Of a stretch of DNA of 64,000 nt, positions 1 to 10,700 are shown piece by piece; the stretch's first letter is position 1; each line of letters begins with the position of its first letter. A program made the position numbers and the translations under genes. The DNA lies in contig JADNRV010000037.1 in the NCBI GenBank assembly GCA_015499995.1, positions 124,001 through 188,000 on the forward strand. Reading direction: 5' to 3'. Origin of the DNA: Flammula alnicola (lineage: Eukaryota; Basidiomycota; Agaricomycetes; Agaricales; Strophariaceae). The notes beneath the pieces are model-generated. The model was not told the DNA's origin and searched no databases. It saw nothing but the letters and a program-made list of their open reading frames with translations.

Positions 1-3000
1 ATTACGAAGGAGGAAGGGAAGATGTGGACTTGGAGGCAGCGCGGAGTACTATTTTTCACAGTGCACACGAGGCCAAACCTTCAGCGCATTCTCCAGGAAA
101 ACGTCGAGTGGCCTGGGATCCTGGTGCTTCGGAGATGAACACTCTACATCCGAACATACACAAAGAAGATAAGATCCATGAACACGACTCTTCAGATGAC
201 GAAGTTCCCCCAAGCTTCAAGGTCGAAGCTGCCTCGAGGCCTGCTGTTTCTCCCAAATTCACACCCCAATCTCTGAAATCTGATTCAAGACGAAGTCAAG
301 CCCTGTATTCCACTGATGGAAGACAACTTCCGCCAATACTACCTACTGCCGCTCATAAATCGCCTTCCCCGGTTAATATACCGCCAAGACCGTCAGAATA
401 CGACGACGAAGAACCCACTCCACGAAACGCTCGTGCGTCTACACCTAGTCAGAGCTCAAGCTCTTCATCTCGACAACCGAGGCCTACGATGCGCGGACTT
501 GACGATTATGAGAAAGCTTTATGGAACTGGGTTAATGTTTACAATCTCGACGCCTTCCTGCAAGAGGTTTATTCCTATTACGAGGGGAAAGGAATATATA
601 GCATCGCACTCTCGCGAGGACTAAATCTACTGTTGGTGCCTTTATTCCTTTTCTACTGTGGCAAATTACTCACGTCGAGGTTCTAGAACTGTCGGCTTTG
701 TTATTGGATTTTCTACTTTCTTACTTGGATGTATTGATTACTCCAGTCTACGTCGTCACAAACATTCCCGACTTTCGGATGTTATCGTTGACCGTTGTGT
801 TTCTAGGTATGTGCTATGAAATAGTTCAAGCAGGTTACAAGAATCTGATTCAAACGTCAGGTTCTCAGGATTTACCTTCCTGTTCTTCCTGCTATTTACG
901 GCATTCTATGTCTGGCAAATAATATCATATGCTCTGGGTATTAAACGACTTGTCGACATGTATAACTTCTACACACATCTATTAAAAATTCCAGATGTAA
1001 GTGCCTCCGTTTACCTTCGTCACTATGTGCTCAATATTTTCATCAGGCTGATATTCAAACAATATCGTGGTCTGAAGTTGTGCGCAGAATAGGGGCCATT
1101 CGCGAAGAAAATCCTCTGACTGCCATGTCCTCTAAGAAAGGGAAATTGTCAGATGACACAGCGACGGCCAAGCTCGATGCGCATGACATTGCCAATAGGA
1201 TCTTGCGACAGGAAAACTATTTGATTGCACTATTCAATAAGGAACTTCTGGATCTTCGCGTACCGTGGCCAGCTGTGTTAAAACGCTTCATCGTTGCAGA
1301 AGAAGGCAAAGGGAAGATGTTGACACAAGCCCTGGAATGGAATCTTCGGTTTTGTCTCATGGAATATCTGTTTGATGAGCATGGGAAAGTTAGGAAGGTC
1401 TTTCTCAAGTCAAAGAATAGAGCTGCCTTGATAGAGGGGTAAGGTTGCTTTTTTCTTCTTGTGAACATGGCATCTAATGGAAGCTCTGTAGACTCCAGCG
1501 GCGATTCATCTTCATGGGGATCCTCAACGCTATCTTCGCACCCTTTATTGTCCTTTATTTCCTGATGTACTCTTTCTTCAGGTATTTCGAGGTAAGGATT
1601 GAACTGTAATGTCATTAAAAATGTTCACTCATGCTGGTTGGTTCCACAGCAATACCATAAGGACCCTTCGTCAATTGGAGGGCGTCGATATACACTCTTT
1701 GCTCAGTGGAAATTCAGAGAGTTCAATGAATTGCCCCACATCTTCACGCGTCGACTGGATGAGAGCTATCCTCTAGCCAACATGTACATTGGTCAATTTC
1801 CCAACGAGAAGATTACGTTGGTTATGCGGTATGTTCATTCTCGTGTGGTCGGTCCGTCTTTTATTGATGAAAGTCATCCAGATTTGTTGCCTTTATTGCA
1901 GGTTCTTTTGCGGCTGTCCTAGTGCTCGCCTCAGTCATGGATCCCGATCTGTTCCTCAACTTTGAAATTACACCTCATCGAACCGTCTTATTTTACATGG
2001 GAGTTTTTACCGCCGCACTAACTGTGGCTAGGGGAATGATCCCTGAAGATAACAGAGTTTTCGATCCTGAATTGCTCATGTCGGAGGTCATCAACTATAC
2101 GCATTACATGCCCGAAATCTGGAAGAGTCAGCTACATAGCAAGAAGGTAAACCAAAACAACATATCAATCACACCGACAAAAATACTGACATAAAATAAT
2201 GCAGGTCCACCAAGAATTTGGGGAGCTGTTTGCGATGAAGATCCTAATTTTTGCGCAAGAAATCGTTTCTGTCATCCTCACCCCCTTCGTGCTGTGGTTC
2301 TCGCTGCCTGATTGTGCACCAGCGATTGTCGATTTCTTCCGCGAGTTTTCGGTGCACGTTGACGGTCGAGGGTACGTGTGCAGCTTTGCCGAATTCAACT
2401 TTGAGCGACACGGAAATGTCAAATTCGGCGCGCCCACTCGCGCTCAGGACAAGAAGATGGTTTCCAATGAAGGAAAGATGGAGAAGAGCTTCCTCAATTT
2501 CAAGGTATATTTTTCGAAGGGTTTGATTTTCTTTTTGTCGGTTTCTGACCCATACCCATACCTTAAGGCTGCCAATCCTGATTGGAATCCAACTGATCCT
2601 ACTGGATCCCTGTATCTGACGAGAATGGCCGACCTAAATTCTCACTTCCAGTATCCGTACTATCGAAGACGGCACGGGCACGGTTCGTCGGCAGCCACAG
2701 ATCTCGCCGGAGGGGTGCACTTTGTCAACGACCCGCCCTCGGAGAGTATCATCCACACCGATAGGGCGCATGACTATGACCAGGCATTGCGGCAGAGCAG
2801 GATGTCGGCCGCCGTGCGGAGGCGGCCTGGGGGAAGCATCATGGGCATGTCGACCTTGATGGCTGCGGCGGGCCCGTCTACCGGGGCATCGGTGTATGGC
2901 GACGTCGCTACGGCGGCGAGTGCGGTGCTTGGCGACTCGCAGGGGAGCGTGCAACTGGGTGCTGCTGCTGCTTCGTCTGGGGTGGCGAAGAACAAGGGCG

Positions 3001-3203
3001 GCGGCTCTGCGGTATTGCGCGAGGATATGGTGGCTGACGGTGGCGTTGGAAGCGGGCTGGGAGAGTCGTATGTTGATGGCGCGAAGAGGTTTGGTGGTGG
3101 GAGAGAGGAGGAAGAGGAGGAAGGGATGGAGGACGGGGGTGTTTTGGGCTTGCTGGCTCAGATCTATGGACGAAGAGACGGACCTGGACCTGTTGTTATG
3201 TAG
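1..3203 (+). CDS. ATG9: Autophagy-related protein 9 (ATG9), 5'-partial
   Basis: Integral membrane phospholipid scramblase of the autophagy core machinery; it seeds and supplies lipid to the forming phagophore. The reading frame is open to the left edge (first complete codon at base 3), so the true start lies outside the window. Seen: a disordered Ser/Pro-rich N-terminus, then the family signature [22 protein letters not shown] (about 500-590), hydrophobic segments around 600-790 and 850-960, a long cytosolic stretch with [17 protein letters not shown] (about 1210-1260), the membrane block near 1500-2350, and the conserved GMIPEDN and FGAPT motifs. At least six short introns separate these exons. 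The C-terminal tail is Gly/Ala-rich, then acidic, and ends at TAG 3201-3203. The gene is convergent with the EH-domain gene. Identification is confident; internal exon edges are approximate. Confidence 0.95.
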
Positions 3204-3659
3204 TACATAGAGTCTACCTTGGCTGTTTATCAAAACATTTTCTTGCATACTTGGCATCGTTGTCGTTGTGTTTAAATTTCTATGTATACAGTATCTTTAG
3301 ACGCCTTCAGCCATACCTTGGGAGAAAAAACAATAAGCGTACTTGAGATCGCGACAAGATGAAACCATTTCTATATGCCGGATTAGTGAGGAGTTATTGC
3401 CGTTTCATGGCTTTCTAAAATTATTCATGTGCATGAAAACATGAAAATAATGATATAGGATTTTACTAGGCAGAAAAAGATGTAGGGTAGGTATGTGCGA
3501 GGAACGGGGAAAAACGACAAAGCATGTCCTGAGCATGTACAGTGCGAGTAAACGATCGTGTGTGAGTGTCTATAGCGTGTATATAAAAAGCATGACGGGG
3601 GTGAAACTCGAGAGAGAGGAAAGACCCAAAGTGAAGAGAGAGAGAGGTCAGTAATAGGA
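3204..3659. other. Convergent intergenic region, ATG9 / EH-domain gene
   Basis: Non-coding stretch between two converging stop codons, expected to hold both 3' UTRs and poly(A) sites. It contains a short GA-rich run (about 3613-3650). I see no gene or RNA in it. Confidence 0.6.
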
Positions 3660-5397
3660 TCACCGCAGGATATCCCTCGGCCTCTGTGGAATTTTCGGCG
3701 GCGCGCGTTGGAGGCTTGCGCGATAGCTTCCAGAGCCACCACCACCACCAGCAGTCGTCGCGTACTTGATCGTCAGCGCCTGTGTGCGCCTCAGCTCTTC
3801 ATCGATGCGCCACATGCCCTTGACGAACGCCTCAAGGCTTAGCGCGCCCTGGCCCGTCAGGTCACATTCGTTCCTAATGGTAAAAGCGAATCATAAGATT
3901 ACAGGTAGAGTTGGGCAAAAAGAAATAGAAAAGGGCGTACCAAATCTCTGCAAGACGCTCCTTGTCCAACCCCGAGCGCTTCCATATCAGTTTAACGATC
4001 GCGCCTTCGAGCTTCTCGTCCGCGCCTACGACTTGGTCCACCCTGCCGTCCTCATCCTGCTGCTGCTGCTGCGGTGGTAGTGGTGGTGCCATATCATCCC
4101 CCGTGATCAGATCCACCGACAACCCACGCCATCCCACCGCGCGCCTCCCTCTCGCTTCTCCAGGACTCAACAACGCGGGCTTCTCCTCCGCCCTGCGCTT
4201 CTCCGCCCTCCGCCGCTGCACGACATTCGCGCTGAACACGGCCTCGTACCGCTTGCGCACGCCAAAGGGCACAGGCGTGGGTCGCTTCGCCTTGATGCTG
4301 ATGACAGACGGCGGGGGGACGACGCCGCCGCGCGACTGATGCGATTGCGAGCTCGAGGAGTAGCTGTGCGTCGTTGAGTTGCTTTGGATGGACGAGCGGT
4401 CGGAGGCGCGTGAGGAGGGCGGAGGTGGGGCCGCGCGGCGCGGCACGTACGGTGTATTAATGGCGAGAGTGCTGGACGAAGACGCGGCGGAGATGGCGGG
4501 GCGGGTGATAGGCGACGAGGGCGAGGACCCGGAGCTCGACGCCGCACGGGACACGGGGTGCGAGGGCGGTGGCGCGGACTTGATAGAGGCTCTCGTTGAC
4601 CCCGGGCGCTCTGGGAGTTTAGGGGGCGCGGATTTGCGCTGCGCCATGGCCTTTTCCCAGTCCAGTGTGATTAAGCGTTCGGTGGCGGGGCTGGCGAGCG
4701 AGGAGGTGGAGACTTCTTCGAAGGATTCAGAGAGGCTGCTGGTGTCGGCGTCGCCGTTTCTGCGGTTGGCAGGAGGCGAGGTGTGGTCGGCATCCATAGG
4801 GAAAGTGGCGATGAAGCCGGACACGGAGCCTGGGGTGCTGGGGTCAGTGTCCGAGGAGAGAGAGACGGAATGGAAGGAGGATATGGAGGAGGAGGGTGCA
4901 TGATTGGATGAATTCTTTGAGCGCGAGTCAAGATCGAGAGAAAGAGGCGGATATCTGTGCGCATGCTCGACCGTCAGCGAATCGGCGTGCTTTGACTGCG
5001 AAGACGTCGAAGCAAAGGATTTGAGCGATGTGTACGAGGATTTGCGTGGGGGCAGCTGTGGGGGTGGCTTAAATGGAGCTGCAAGATTGGCAGGCTTGGG
5101 CTTGGGCTTTGGCCTAGGAGGCGATTCGAGGCTAATAAGAGGACCGCCATTGAGACTGAGATTGCGATTGACAGAGAAGGCACGCTGTGTCGGCGTTTTG
5201 GTAGCGTCGATTGAGGTGGGGCGCGTAGGCGAGGGCCCGTCATCGACGACCCAGTCCTTGAGGTCGATGAGAGAAGTCTTGCGGCCAAGGTTTGGCGGAG
5301 ATGGCGACGGCGATGGCTTTGGTCTTGTGAGTGGCGAGGAAGGGTCGGAGAGAGCTTCAAAGGCAGAAATTCTAGACTGGATGGTGGTGGAAGGCAT
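3660..5397 (-). CDS. EH-domain protein, IRS4/TAX4-like
   Basis: Two-exon gene. Exon 1 is 5397-3941 and exon 2 is 3873-3660; the 67-nt intron starts GTACG and ends TTAG. The N-terminal 380 or so residues are Ser/Pro-rich and disordered, with a short Gln run encoded by a CTG/CAG microsatellite near 4060. The C-terminus is an EH domain: AIVKLIWKRSGLDKERLAEIW continues across the intron into NECDLTGQGALSLEAF, the EF-hand-like loop and helix, then VKGMWRIDEELRR. In budding yeast Irs4 and Tax4 carry the same C-terminal EH domain and promote PtdIns(4,5)P2 turnover through the phosphatase Inp51, also affecting autophagy and cell-wall signalling. That role is inferred here from domain layout only. The start codon lies 38 bp from the divergent thiamine-binding gene. 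Confidence 0.85.
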
Positions 5398-5435
5398 TAA
5401 AGGTAATATTTCATTTCTCTCCTTCCACTTTCATC
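5398..5435. promoter_or_regulatory. Very short divergent intergenic segment
   Basis: Only 38 bp separate the start codon of the EH-domain gene (-, 5397) from that of the thiamine-binding gene (+, 5436). The segment is T/C-rich on the + strand. Each promoter must overlap the neighbour's transcribed sequence or 5' exon, unless one start codon is misplaced. Confidence 0.5.
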
Positions 5436-5905
5436 ATGTCCGATCTTTATGCCGTCGCAGGTACGTCTTGTTCGCATCCCTGCATATTCCACTCTCACTC
5501 TCTCTCCAGACTTTTGTCTTATTCCAATGGGCACAGCTTCGACCTCCGTAACACACAAACTGACACTTTGTGCCACCTAATGCTCATCACATACCGTGCC
5601 TAGGTCGCCGAAGAAGTTGCAGAATGTCAAAGGATTCTCGCTCGATCCGGCCTAAAATACAAAGTTCGTAATACCATTCATTACTGACAATCTGAATGAC
5701 GTTGTCGCCCACAGATGCAGTAAGCCTTCTTCTAGTCCTCCGAGTTCGCGTCCATCACACCAACTTGCTTACTCTGCAGCGGATACGGGACAAATATCGG
5801 TCAGTCCCACCTTCATCCTTCCCAGTAGATCCACTTCTAACCTACGTATATCCCACGCAGAAGGACCGTGGTCCAACATCAGTAAATTGTGGAAATATCT
5901 GTAAT

Positions 5906-6124
5906 GCCTTATAAAGGGTATATCACCGTTGTAATTTCCCATCAGCGGTATCAATTCGAATCACGATGACAGGCCCTCTTATAAGATGATTATGTTGGCA
6001 GGAAGCTTAATATCATGGCCGCCATTTTGCTGCCATTCTGATAGCAATGTGCCATTGCTGTAAGCTTGAGGGGGCATTGTAATGCCATATATTGCTAGAT
6101 ATTTCTGATTAGCATTTATAAGGC
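5906..6124. repeat. Inverted repeat GCCTTATAAA / TTTATAAGGC inside the element
   Basis: A perfect 10-bp inverted repeat lies at 5906-5915 and 6115-6124. It brackets about 200 bp carrying several GCCATT-type repeats with TGCT or TAGC nearby (6020-6095) and the palindrome GGCATTGTAATGCC (6073-6086). It could be a subterminal repeat array of the host element or a nested MITE. No target duplication is evident. Confidence 0.5.
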
Positions 6125-6603
6125 CATATCGTCGTAGCCACTTTGTTCTTGCATCGCCTAAAGAATATGGTGGTACGTTTCAAATATAATTCACTTCAAA
6201 ACTAGTACTACAACCATAGCGTAAAGTAGATTCTACAAAAGGGACACTGTTACGAATGTCGTCAGAGTGGTAGATAGAAAAACGAGATATGAAAACGTAC
6301 CAACCGAAAGTCATCCCGCTTCAAGAAACTCACAAGAGTGTACTCGAAAACAAGCTGGCGGCACATGGCTTCAGAGGAAAGAATGGACGAGCTTGCTAAA
6401 AGCTCGGAGGCTGTGAGCTAAACAGTTGTTAATGAAGGAGACAGCGAAGAGCCAAGAACAAACATACCCATGCTAGGTAGACCAGGCACAATCCCGACGA
6501 CTCGGAAGGGACGGAAGACCTGCCAACTGCGGCGGTAGTAACGAATGGATGGAAGAGATGAGGCCCGTCAGCACCATCTCTACCACCCACGAACCAAACC
6601 AAA

Positions 6604-6663
6604 GTCGCAGGTGGGCTTGGGACGCTCGTCAGCGTCGCAGGTGGGCTTGGGACGCTCGTCAGC
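6604..6663. repeat. 30-bp tandem duplication, two copies
   Basis: Two identical 30-bp units beginning GTCGCAGGTGGGCTTGGGAC occupy 6604-6633 and 6634-6663, followed by a 6-bp partial third copy. The unit end and the sequence after it (AAGCCCACC near 6669) could form a small hairpin with GGTGGGCTT. It is part of the TIR element. Confidence 0.85.
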
Positions 6664-7773
6664 GTCGCAAGCCCACCAACGACAAGGCAGAGGAGAGCCA
6701 CGCCCGATTAGCATGTCTTCAGTCCTTTTGGAAGTAAGTTCTTCGCATCATAGAGGGAGGAACCTGGGGTCAGCATCAATACAGTGAGTGGGTTGGGCAG
6801 CGGGCTGGCGTCACAAGTGGAGGTGTGAGGGATGCAAGCGACGAAGTTCAATTTCCTTTCCTGACCGTTGAACGCGAATCCACGATCACATGATCTCCGA
6901 CGTTGCCGGTGTGCTCCGGTGTGCCCTTCTGGATCCGACTCCGTTTCACTTCCCTAATAATTCTCTAAGTTCCGCGCTTGCGACTGAAGCTACTTATAAC
7001 TGATTGAAGAGGTTTAAAGTCTCTAAAAGAATTCTAAGGACCCAGAGCGGAAGATTAAATTCTGTGTGTATTTGTACTCGATGTATTTAAGGTGCAACAT
7101 TGAGGAAGCCCTGCCGCATGAGCCGCAATAAAATACTGCATGATGCTCTGGATGACCCCATATCCGATAGTCATGAAGTTATGGCTCTGACCTCCCTTTG
7201 ATAACTCCTTGCAGTGTCGATGAAAGTCTGACGGCATGATTGGAATATTGGAGCCTGGATGAGATTCCCCTTGTAAATTGACATCGTAATGAGCTTGTCG
7301 GGTAAGAGCATATCATTGCAGAATATCTATGATGAATAGCTTCCAGCGGTACCATCAATCCAATGCCGAGCTTATAATCCCTTACCATGGCATGTCATCC
7401 GCCGTAATTCTGTCACTGCATCATCACCGTCACAACCACATACCAACTTTTCCACGATTTACTGATGAAAGTCTCTCAGGCAATACACGATTGCCACGCC
7501 GCAGTCCACGCCAAAGGCGCTCAGCGAATCGCAACCGACATTCGCATCGGCACCCGCATCGACCGCGAAACCCCGTTCGGTGAAGGCAACGAGTCCAAAG
7601 TCACACGCGTAGAGCAAATCCTTGCCAAAGACAAGGTATAAAAACAGCAAAATAAGGCAAAGAACGGCGTTGGTGGTGTAATTATACTTTAAAGTACAAC
7701 ACATTCAATCACAAGATATTCGTTGCAAAGTAAAACACTCTCCAAGATAAACGCGCATCAGACCCTTTCTACT

Positions 7774-10700
7774 CTACAGAGGGACACTTCCCTCTCTTTC
7801 CTTCTCCTCCCATGCCAAGATCATCGCCTTCCCAAGTTCCTTTCCCAGCGCAAGAGCGAACGGCACAGCAACCGCATTGCCAATCTGCTTCAATTGCTAA
7901 AGCCCATGAATGGAATCAATCAACACACGTCTCTTGGTATGCTGCGCGAAAAACAGACAGACTCACATCCCGGATGATCATGCCCGGCCTGAGATCCGTC
8001 GACTCAAAAATGTAGCTATCGGGGAACCCTTGACACCGCGCAGCTTCTCGAACTGTAATTATCCTTTTTTGCTGATTAAAAAAGTTTAATATCGTTTCAG
8101 CTATGGGCCAAATGTCGAAAGACTCACCGACGGATGAAGAGGCCATTGGTTCTTGAGCATAGGGGACAGCTGGGTGACGGCGCACTTAAAGAACCCGTTG
8201 GCATCCATCCTGCCATAGAAAGCTGACAAGAAAAGCATTAACCACCAACGCTCTATAGCCGAATAGATCTAAACCCGTGGTCGACTTACTTCGATCGATC
8301 CTTTTCCTCGCAAAAGCCGGCAATAAGGACACAGGCAAGTCTAAATTATTCGTTAGTCCTTCGCCGCTGAACATAATGGCAGAGAACCACCAACCTCGAT
8401 GATCAGCCCCAGGTACCAAAGGAACAGTAGTAGTCCTACAACACCACAAACATCATCAACCATCTGAAGCATTAGAGTCGAACTTTCAAAGAAAAACTCA
8501 CGCTTCAATGATGCGGCTCGAGAACCTCGTCGTATACTGCCCCGTAATCTCCTCGTCGTCCTCCATCTCCTGGCGCACCCACTTTTGGAAACGATTCTGC
8601 GGCTCCATCATATACGAAGCGCCCTCCGGAAACCCAGGAAGCGAGCTGAAGCTCCCATCGCCCGAGCCTAGCTCAGCATTGAAGCTCGGAATCTCGAGGT
8701 CCTCCAGTCGTTCCTTGGCTTTCCGTCGGTCGTGCTTGGTCGCAGCGATGATCTTATGCGGATTCTTCCTACAAGCAGAACGAGTCATCCAACATCAACG
8801 TCAATGTCAGTAAAAATAAAGATCCTCCGACTCCGAGTCGGTGTACGACACATTGACATACCAATCAAACGCTGGCTAGAAATGACACAAACGTAACGGT
8901 AAGATTTCATTGACAAAGTCCACAAAAAAAAACAGTGCACTGACCAAATCCCCGACAGACGCATCCACCGTCACAGGCCTAAGCGGCGCGAACTGGTGGA
9001 AATTATCCGGGTTCTTGCTCCTCGTCGGGGGGAACAACTTGTCGCCCGTCGGAAGGCTCGTTTTGTTCATGCCTTTCTGGAACGCATAGACCGGGATAGG
9101 AAAGTCGGGAAGAGGTAGACCGCGCTTCGCGCCCCAGAAAATAATCCGCCGGCGGCTCTGAGGGACGCCGTACTGTGCTGCTTGGAGGACTTTGTACCGA
9201 ACCTGATACCTATGTATTTCAAGTTGTCGTTTAATATTAATTCATCATGAAGAAATGGCGGGCTGATTTGACATACCCGAGTGCAATGAGTGTCCGTGCC
9301 ACGAATTTCACCATACCACATTGGATTTCACTCTCGACGATGCCCAAGTCCGTTTCTCGCTTAGCATAGAATTTGTGCGCCAATAAGCCAAAGACATTTT
9401 CGAGGAGAAAATAGTTTGGTTCATAGTGCTCGACGTAGCTAAGCATATTGGCCGGCATTGTCGATCTGAAATAAAATACTGTCAGATTTGGAGAGCACCA
9501 TGTAGCTGCTTTCCTTACCTGACATCATCTCGCCTCTGCAGGACAAATTTAAGCAAATGATTATCCTTTGAATTATAGGTAATTTTATTTACCTTTGAAT
9601 GGTTTGCAAAGGAGAATGATTGACAAGGTGGTCCTGGACCCAGGACAGTACAGTTTAGCTTCCACCTAGAGCATAAGAAAATATGAATCATACCTCCAAA
9701 AATGAAGTCAATCTGGGCATGTTTGTCTGGAAGGGGTGGGCAGTGTGTCTTGTTATCCAGAGAACGGAGGGGTGGTGGTTGTTCCTTGCTATTCATGGCC
9801 AAGACAGCATGCTTGAGCAAAGCACTAGAGTCCTGGCAGTACACTGTGGTGTCTGGATGGTTGACCCTGTTTATATCATTTAATAAAGAAATTTACCAGA
9901 AGTTATATCACTTACATATAGGTCTTTGCTGCAGATGGTGTAAACTCCACAGCATATTTTGTCTCCACAAATCTAGACATGTTCATGCCAACACCTAGGC
10001 CACCAGCACCTTTCATAAGAGTAAGTAAAACTATAAATTGAAAAGTAAGAGTAAAAATACCACAGAATAGTTCCATGCCAATAAGCTTGCTGTTGGTCTG
10101 CATAAACCTTTCAGCTTGGCTTCTGGTCTTTTTCTCTTCTTGATAGCAAGCTTTGCAGTAAACAAAATCCCTTTTGTTCAAAGGCTGGAGTGCATTCTTG
10201 GTGCCTTTTTGGTTTAGATAGTAGTGATCATCACCTTGGATCCACCTTTCAATCTGCTGTTCATCTGTAAGATGACGTACATAGCAAAGGCCATCCACTT
10301 TATGCAAAGGAACAACTTGCTCATTTCTGGTCGAAAACAAGTGTCTCTGAATAGCAAAGGTCAGTAATGGACAGGATAAAATTATTTTGTCACACACCTC
10401 ATCAAAGATAAGATCAGCATGGTCAAGTCCCTCTTTTTTCTGCTGCAAGACAAAGTCATCATGACGTCCCAGTAGCTGGACATGGACCTCAAGATCATCA
10501 ATCTTCAGGATTTGACCAATGTCCAAGAGCTTAGTGTCTCCTGAGGGATGGAGATAGACAAAGTCATCAACATGGTATGTGATACCATGCAAAACCACAG
10601 TGTCAGCATCAGGATGTTGGGGCCTCTTCATATCAGACACTTTGTCCTGGAGATCACAGAAATAACAAGATTTACACCCACTCTCTGAATCAACAGCCAA

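Larger units (their letters stand above)
5877..7467. mobile_element. Non-autonomous TIR DNA transposon, 1591 bp, in a coding exon
   Basis: The left end, CATCAGTAAATTGTGGAAA (5877-5895), is mirrored by the right end: the reverse complement of 7449-7467 is CATCAGTAAATCGTGGAAA, 18 of 19 identical. Both ends lie exactly where a conserved exon of the thiamine-binding gene is interrupted. The flanks are TCCAA on the left and AAAGTC on the right; host-protein continuity (S-K-V-S-Q) requires three A's originally, so a 2-bp AA target duplication is implied. No reading frame inside resembles a transposase, so the copy is non-autonomous. It holds a 30-bp tandem duplication and a nested inverted repeat, listed separately. 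A 2-bp duplication is compatible with CACTA-like (CMC/Plavaka) elements, but the termini do not start CACTA, so I leave the superfamily open. Confidence 0.82.
5436..7641 (+). pseudogene. Thiamine-binding (ECM15/MTH1187/UPF0045) gene split by a TIR element
   Basis: Small ferredoxin-like-fold protein of the family that includes yeast Ecm15 and archaeal MTH1187; members bind thiamine-type ligands. Exons read from GT-AG signals: 5436-5460, 5510-5547, 5604-5663, a 5-nt microexon 5715-5719, 5780-5799, and 5861 onward. They give ADFCLIPMGTASTS, ECQRILARSGLKYKMHGYG and TNIEGPW, all family hallmarks. At 5877 the sequence enters a 1.59-kb insert and reads into TAA at 5902-5904 (63 residues in all). The missing C-terminal part resumes right after the insert at 7468-7641: VSQAIHDCHAAVHAKG, then ATDIRIGTRID, ending at TAA 7639-7641. 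Without the insert and its AA duplication the frame is continuous at about 111 codons, the usual family length. The allele is broken unless the insert is spliced out. Confidence 0.85.

Noticed and set aside
2634..3257. 207-codon minus-strand frame opposite the ATG9 C-terminus
   Set aside because: Shadow of the low-complexity Gly/Ala tail of ATG9; the sequence is Arg/His-rich noise without a family.
4379..5551. Long plus-strand frames opposite the EH-domain gene (174 and 215 codons)
   Set aside because: They are antisense shadows of a GC-rich, Ser/Pro-rich exon. The minus-strand frame has a clear EH domain and proper splice sites; the plus frames resemble nothing.
6429..6787. Frames with 10-residue repeats inside the TIR element
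   Set aside because: The repeats come from the 30-bp tandem DNA duplication; the frames are short, lie on both strands and match no transposase.
7481..7484. CTCTCAG before GCAATACAC as a natural splice acceptor for the last thiamine-binding exon
   Set aside because: The codons upstream of it (KVSQ) belong to the conserved protein, so the CAG is coding; the exon interruption is explained better by the TIR insertion.
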